NCBI GenBank assembly: GCA_900617975.1
Contig: UZAE01012014.1
Location: 33,796-97,795 of the forward strand
Direction of reading: 5' to 3'
Source of the DNA: Rodentolepis nana
Lineage: Eukaryota > Platyhelminthes > Cestoda > Cyclophyllidea > Hymenolepididae
Length of the DNA stretch: 64,000 nt
Shown here: positions 57,701 through 64,000 of the stretch, one piece after another
Position numbering within the stretch: the first letter of the stretch is position 1
How the letters are laid out: every line of letters starts with the position of its first letter
Program-made: the position numbers and the translations under genes
The notes under the pieces: generated by a model
The model's database searches: none
Told to the model about the DNA's origin: nothing
What the model saw: the letters and a program-made list of their open reading frames with translations, nothing else

Positions 57701-60700
57701 CAGCTCATTTTAACGTTTTAAAACTTTCGTTTGTGCTATTAATCGGGAGGCAGTGGACATTGTTTAACCTCTATTTGGGGCTTGTGTACTGGGGCTTCTA
57801 TGTACCTTTCATTAATAAATTGCCATTGAGTTGAGTGTAAACATAAATCGGCTTTAATTTGGCAACTTCCTTCACGTGTTCGTTTGTGAGGCTTCCACGT
57901 GTAAACTAGGTTGAATGAGTTCATACTCCAAAAGTGCATGTTTTGAGGTCAATGCAAGCTCATTTTTTGCTCAAAAAGACACAAATACAATTTTTTCCAC
58001 TTTGTGCCATATTATTTTAAATGAAAATTACTCAAGAAATGAACAAAAAGGGTGATTAAGAGACTTTGCATACCAATATTCACGTGCATTTTATTTACTT
58101 CAAACTAATATTTACTCATATCAGCATTTACACATAGAAATAGAATTAGATTTTTAAATGCAGTTTTTTTTATACTTAAACGCATTAGATTTTGTCCAAC
58201 GCTTTTCTCATGATTAGTACCTCCCACACTCATGCCACTTATTTGCTATTTGCATCTATTTACTACTTTATTTTCGTATTAAAAAAAACTGGAGAGCTAT
58301 CATTTCTGCGCATTTTGACAGCATCTATTGACAATTAGCACATACGAATTCTTTTATGGGGAAAAAAGCTTAAGCATGTGCACTTTCAATGAAATTGCTT
58401 AGTGCTATGTCCCGAAGGTAGGTATGCGCACTAAAATTGAACTATTTCGTTTAATTTAGCCACTAATCTATTTCCCCTCCCAGTTTCCCAGCTTTAGACA
58501 GCGCTAATAGGGAGCTGTTCAGGTGTTGGAGCCACCTCAAGCGCTTAACTTATGATGGAGTTATAGTTATACTATTCCCATTATTTCATTCTTGCATCCT
58601 CCACTTAGGATTTCAATCCTATCTCCTTGAAATATTATCCAAATTCAAAATTTTTAAACTGAGTTGAAAATTCAATGGCTGTGTAAGTGCTAAACCCTCA
58701 GTGCAGTTGTGTGTGTGTGCGCGTCATTCAAACTATTAAAACCTACTACAAGAAGAGATCAATAGTGCGTTTAGTTATACTTAGTCACAGTGGAAAATGT
58801 CAAATTTGTAGAGTTGTCAAAGGCGAAGAAATTAAGATTACCATTATTTGATCTATTAAAACGCCGCGAAATTATAGGGAAGTATAGAATAGAGACGTAG
58901 CTTCTAATTAAAAGGTGACAATTTTAAGCAATGCAAGCAAACCGGCAATAGGATTGTAGAAATGAAAATGATTAGCCTCTTAGCCCAACGTCAAGCAGTT
59001 TAGTCGTGATCTCTTCCTAATTGTGCCATTATTGAATTATCCATTTTTCTCATAATAAAAAATGTAAGCTTTCAGCTTCAATCCTACGTTCGTAAATCTT
59101 CAGTACTTGTTGCTTATTTTTTTATTAGGCAACATAAATCCTGGCTGTTTGTGCATGTGTTTGACGAGAGAAGTGCCTAGAAAACTCTATTTCCTTAACC
59201 GGTACTTTTACAATTTGTCAAGGCACTAATTTGAAGTGCTGTCACCAAACTTACTCAATATATGGGGTGATGACCTTGAGATAGACGGAAAAATATTGGA
59301 GTTGGTGCTGCATGACCACGAAGCTTTGACCTCATTGCCAAAATGGAAAACATTAATTTTGATTTCTAATTCTGACGAGTGATTCTTTGCCCTGCATTTT
59401 ATGAATACAGAGAAAATAAAAAATTGAAAATTTGAATCCATTTGGAATAAATTATAAAAAACTACTAATTTGGCAAGATCTTTAAATACCAATACCGATT
59501 AACCTTAGATGTCATCAAATGCCCTGAGAGGTGATGAAAGAACGTGTAAGGACCAGAAATTGCCAGACAGTATTCCAATTTTGCAGTCAGTCTGCCGCCA
59601 ATTGTTTATCAAGTCGACAGAAGAGAGTCTCTCCATAGGCGAATTTTTGCAAAGGCATCAGGGAACTAGGAAAATATTTAATTTATTTTAACCTATTCTT
59701 ATTTAGGTATTCGTGAATATAGGGCCATTTATTTCACGTGGGTGGTCTAGAATCGATTAGGCATATTCAATCTAATGGCTGGCAAGTGTAAATAGTTTGG
59801 AATGGTGAACAATTGCAAGGGTAAATTGGTATCATTTAAAAGTATTAACGAACAATAAGAAGCTTGGGTGAATTGGTAAAGTGAACATTCCCAGTTTTCA
59901 AAGGCAACTTGAGTATAAAAAGATAACCTGTGAAGCCATTTAGAAAGCATTTTCCGACACTTAACCAACTCAGTTTTCAATTCTCTTGCTTGTTGAAAGT
60001 TGTTTTGTGGGATTCGAGGAATAGTTGATACTTCAAGCCTATTTCTGAAGTTAAACGCAATAGTAGTTAATTAGTCTAACGATTTAAGGAAATTAATGAT
60101 AATTCATTGACAGGCGAATTTGTTGGCGTGATTTCGTATAGTGAGCTGATCAAAAAGACACAAGGAATTAACAAAATTCCAAGCTGTGGCACATGCTGCA
60201 AAGTTAAAATTTAAAGCAAGTGATTACCGAACCAGCTCATTCCGGGCCATTCGAATTGCATTTCATTATTAAGACGGTGGTCAGAACTCGATAATTGAGT
60301 TGCACTTCCAAGCTTGGGAAGCAATTAAAGCACGAGCCACAAAATGCGTTAGTATTTCAACGGTGAACAACATGGAAATACCAAAACCATTTCCCTGGGT
60401 CATCAGAATGTTGATAAACAAACATCTCACGTAACCGTCCAAACTCGCCTAACTGCGCAGCAAATCACTAAAGCAAGTAACAACGAACGCAATAAATCTT
60501 AAACGACCTTAGCAACACAGCTAATAAGCTTTTGATAAAAAACGCACAATCCCGAAAGTCAAACCACTGTTACTTGACTGAAAATCAAAAATAGTTTCAA
60601 AGAGGAATTTGATGTTTAAAGAGTATAATAATATCGTCGAAGAACAACAGCAATAGGAAAGGAAATAAGTTACACAAAACAGATGGAAGCAATGTGCAAA

Positions 60701-60881
60701 TAGAGTTAGGATACAGTCAAAAGATGGTAGTGATCAATAGAGAACGCCGCTAATTCCTCCAAGTCCACACTCGGCGCACGCGTGAAAAGAAGCTGAACTG
60801 AAATGAAGTAGTAGCAGAGGCGAAACAAGAAAGATCGAAGTCGTAGAAATGGAGAATATGGAAGAGAAGAGAACACAACGT
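54749..60881. other. Gene desert, about 6.1 kb
   Basis: AT-rich, with no SINE copy, transposase or exon recognised. ORFs at 57739-57939 (-) and 59509-59691 (+) lack family resemblance. A short GT/CG run is at 58711-58724. Confidence 0.4.
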
Positions 60882-61860
<979 letters not shown>

Positions 61861-63392
61861 GTCTCAAAGTTAAATGTGTGTAACAAACAGGGAAGCTAAT
61901 GCTGACAAAATAAGAGGTTTAAACAAAGTTAATCAATGAGTCACTAAAATGAGGCATTATTATAGAACAACAAAATATTTAAGAAATAATTTTAAATTCA
62001 ATAATATTTATTAGTTCTATGTCTAAATTAAATTATACTTCTTGAATTATTTTTAGTAGAATTTATGAGCTTTTTGATATTTCAGGTATTGTGATTTGTT
62101 ACAGTGATAAATTAGGAAAAGAAATGCAAGTAAAAACCTCATCATTGAAACGCTTGCAAAAGCTAACCTTAATTGTTTAAACTGTGTTTGAGACATGGAA
62201 ATATATTTGACTTATTATTCTGCAACAACGTATGATGTTCTAAGACTTATGTTGAAATCAATAATTCAGTGCTTTCCCATGCAATGGTCAAAAAATATAT
62301 TTATACCTTAATCTGTGCAATAATGAGCGAAAAACTATTAGTAGTGTCTGTCACATCCACTGAATAGAAAAGCCATGCGGAATCAGCAAATCAATTTTTG
62401 GAGGAACGAAGGATGACCTATGTGACTGAAGATGTATGATTACGTACTACTTATGAATAGGTAGCTGGAATACAACAGTGTGGAAACCTGCCTTCAAGTC
62501 ACTTCAAGTTTTGTTTAATTGCAAGAACAAATTAATTATTTACTTCATATTATAATTATGGCATCATAGATTGAACATTTGCATGTATCATTGTAAAATT
62601 TTGCATATGGAATAAACGAATAGTTGAAGCTTGACCGCTACAACGCGAGATTTCCTGCTTTTCATTACCAGATCTGAAATTATTAAAAATATTCCAGCTA
62701 TCTCAAACAAATATATTGTTCACATTGTTCCATTCCATGCGTTTTCTTAATTCCTTCAATCTCAGTTTCATGGCATACCGCCCGCCACTGTTTCCGATGT
62801 TCTTGTTAGAACAATTTTCAAAATGAATAGTTAAATACAAAAGCGTGATTATTAAATAATACCCTCAGAAATAAGGTATAGAATTTTACGCGATACTTTA
62901 ACTAAGTATTCGGTTCTTCAGATAATTCGATAACATTTTGAATTTCGTTTCCATTAAACGATTAACTTAGCTCTATCATAATATTAAGCAATGAGGAAAG
63001 ACTCTAGAATGATTTCAATTTCCTCGCCTGGGTATACAGCATTCTTTTCCCATTAACCCAGATTTCCGTTTGTGAAAAATGGTAATGACACGAATTTTCG
63101 TAATTCTTTAAATTATAATTATTTTAAAATATTCTTAATGCGTTGCTGTTTTCTGTATTCCATGTGGTCATTTCTTAAAAATCTGCTATCGATGCTTTCA
63201 TTATCGTAAATTAGATTTCGATAAGAATATCTGTTGTTGAATTTTCAAATCTATATGGTTGAAAAGTGTTATACTTGTGCTATTCTATGTAATGCCATTT
63301 ATTTACGTTTTAGTTAGTCTGTTTGGTCGGTGCCAAACTCCAAGACCGGAGGTTTTCGTCCTTGAGCTCGCTCTCCGAGATTTTACTCAGTT
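61861..63392. other. Divergent intergenic region REEP5-LIN7
   Basis: 1.5 kb, AT-rich, containing both promoters. An AG 2 nt before the REEP5 ATG (61863-61864) and TTTTACTCAG 2 nt before the LIN7 ATG (AG at 63389-63390) are acceptor-like. The last ~100 nt before LIN7 are less AT-rich. No repeat seen. Confidence 0.5.
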
Positions 63393-64000
63393 ATGAACGA
63401 TTCTCTCAACTTACAAGCAGGTAGATAACGAATTAATATAGCAAACTTTTAGATGTCGCAAGAGCTATCGAGCTGTTAGATACGTTGCTCAAATGTCCTG
63501 ATTTACAACCAGCAAAATTGGCATCTCTGCAAAGAATTCTGCAGTCTGATTTCTTTAATATGGTTCGAGAGGTTTATGAACATATTTATGACACGGTAGA
63601 TGTTGGTGGATCGGAAGAAGTATGAATAGCATCTACTTATTATTGATTAACTTTAAGGTAAGAGCTAGTGCCACTGCTAAAGCAACGGTTGCCGCTTTTG
63701 CAGCCAGTGAAGGACATGCCCATCCTAGAGTTGTCGAACTTCCAAAAACCGACGAAGGGCTTGGTTTTAATGTAATGGGGGGTAAAGAACAGAATTCTCC
63801 AATCTACATTAGTCGTATTATCCCTGGTGGCGTAGCTCATCGTCAAGGTAAACTCAAACGCGGTGACCAGCTCCTCTCCGTTAATGGTGTTTCTGTGGAG
63901 AACGAAAATCATGAAAAGGCAGTTGAACTACTGAAATCTGCCCAAGGTTTCGTTCATAGTTCATTTATTCTTAGAGTAATTTTTTGCCTCGGTGCATTTT
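63393..64000 (+). CDS. LIN7: LIN7 (Veli/MALS) L27-PDZ scaffold, 5' part
   Basis: Three exons in the window: 63393-63420, 63453-63619, 63658-63946; the gene continues beyond 64000. LIN7 pairs through its L27 domain with CASK/LIN-2 and through PDZ with receptor and channel C-termini at polarised membranes and synapses. Seen: L27 region about residues 10-62 ([31 protein letters not shown]), the linker [18 protein letters not shown], then PDZ with carboxylate loop GLGF at 99-102 followed by [17 protein letters not shown] and [13 protein letters not shown]. The last exon ends in AAG followed by GTTTCG; the rest of PDZ strand F and the tail are outside. Introns are 32 and 38 nt, both GT-AG and in frame. 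The ATG at 63393 gives a short leader of 9 residues before the conserved helix. I cannot say which vertebrate paralogue (A, B or C) it is closest to. Confidence 0.96.

Overview
The window looks like nuclear DNA of a flatworm, probably a parasitic one (Neodermata). It is AT-rich, its proteins are metazoan, and the first introns of most genes are only 32-43 nt long while introns further 3' run to about 1.3 kb. I cannot decide between trematode and cestode from sequence alone.

Left part (about 1-22.7 kb) is gene-dense and almost free of transposons. In order: BRK1/HSPC300 (WAVE complex, +); mitochondrial ribosomal protein L10 (-); VPS45 (SM protein, -, one exon); an unrecognised small candidate gene (+); BRCA1 (10 exons, 1037 aa, -); LANCL, a LanC-like glutathione transferase (8 exons, 413 aa, -); DCAF7/WDR68 (4 exons, 365 aa, -). 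Exon models for MRPL10, BRCA1, LANCL, DCAF7 and REEP5 were built by hand; all keep reading frame across every junction and all introns are GT-AG.

Middle part (about 22.7-60.9 kb) has no recognisable host gene. It holds at least 13 copies of one SINE-like element of about 320 bp, five of them with 12-16 bp target site duplications. Two copies sit head to head around a decayed tRNA-Lys gene. There is also a 1.29 kb inactive mariner with intact TA duplication, a much older mariner relic, a gypsy-type pol fragment, a second divergent repeat family (one copy interrupted by a SINE), and several homopolymer G/C tracts.

Right part (60.9-64.0 kb) has a divergent pair: REEP5/6 (ER tubule shaping, 5 exons, 186 aa, -) and the 5' end of LIN7 (L27-PDZ scaffold, +), which runs off the window. 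The genes are housekeeping functions (actin nucleation, mitochondrial translation, vesicle fusion, DNA repair, thiol chemistry, kinase scaffolding, ER shape, cell polarity) with no shared pathway. VPS45 and MRPL10 are close and co-oriented, and most start codons lie just downstream of a polypyrimidine-AG, so spliced-leader trans-splicing is a plausible mode of expression.
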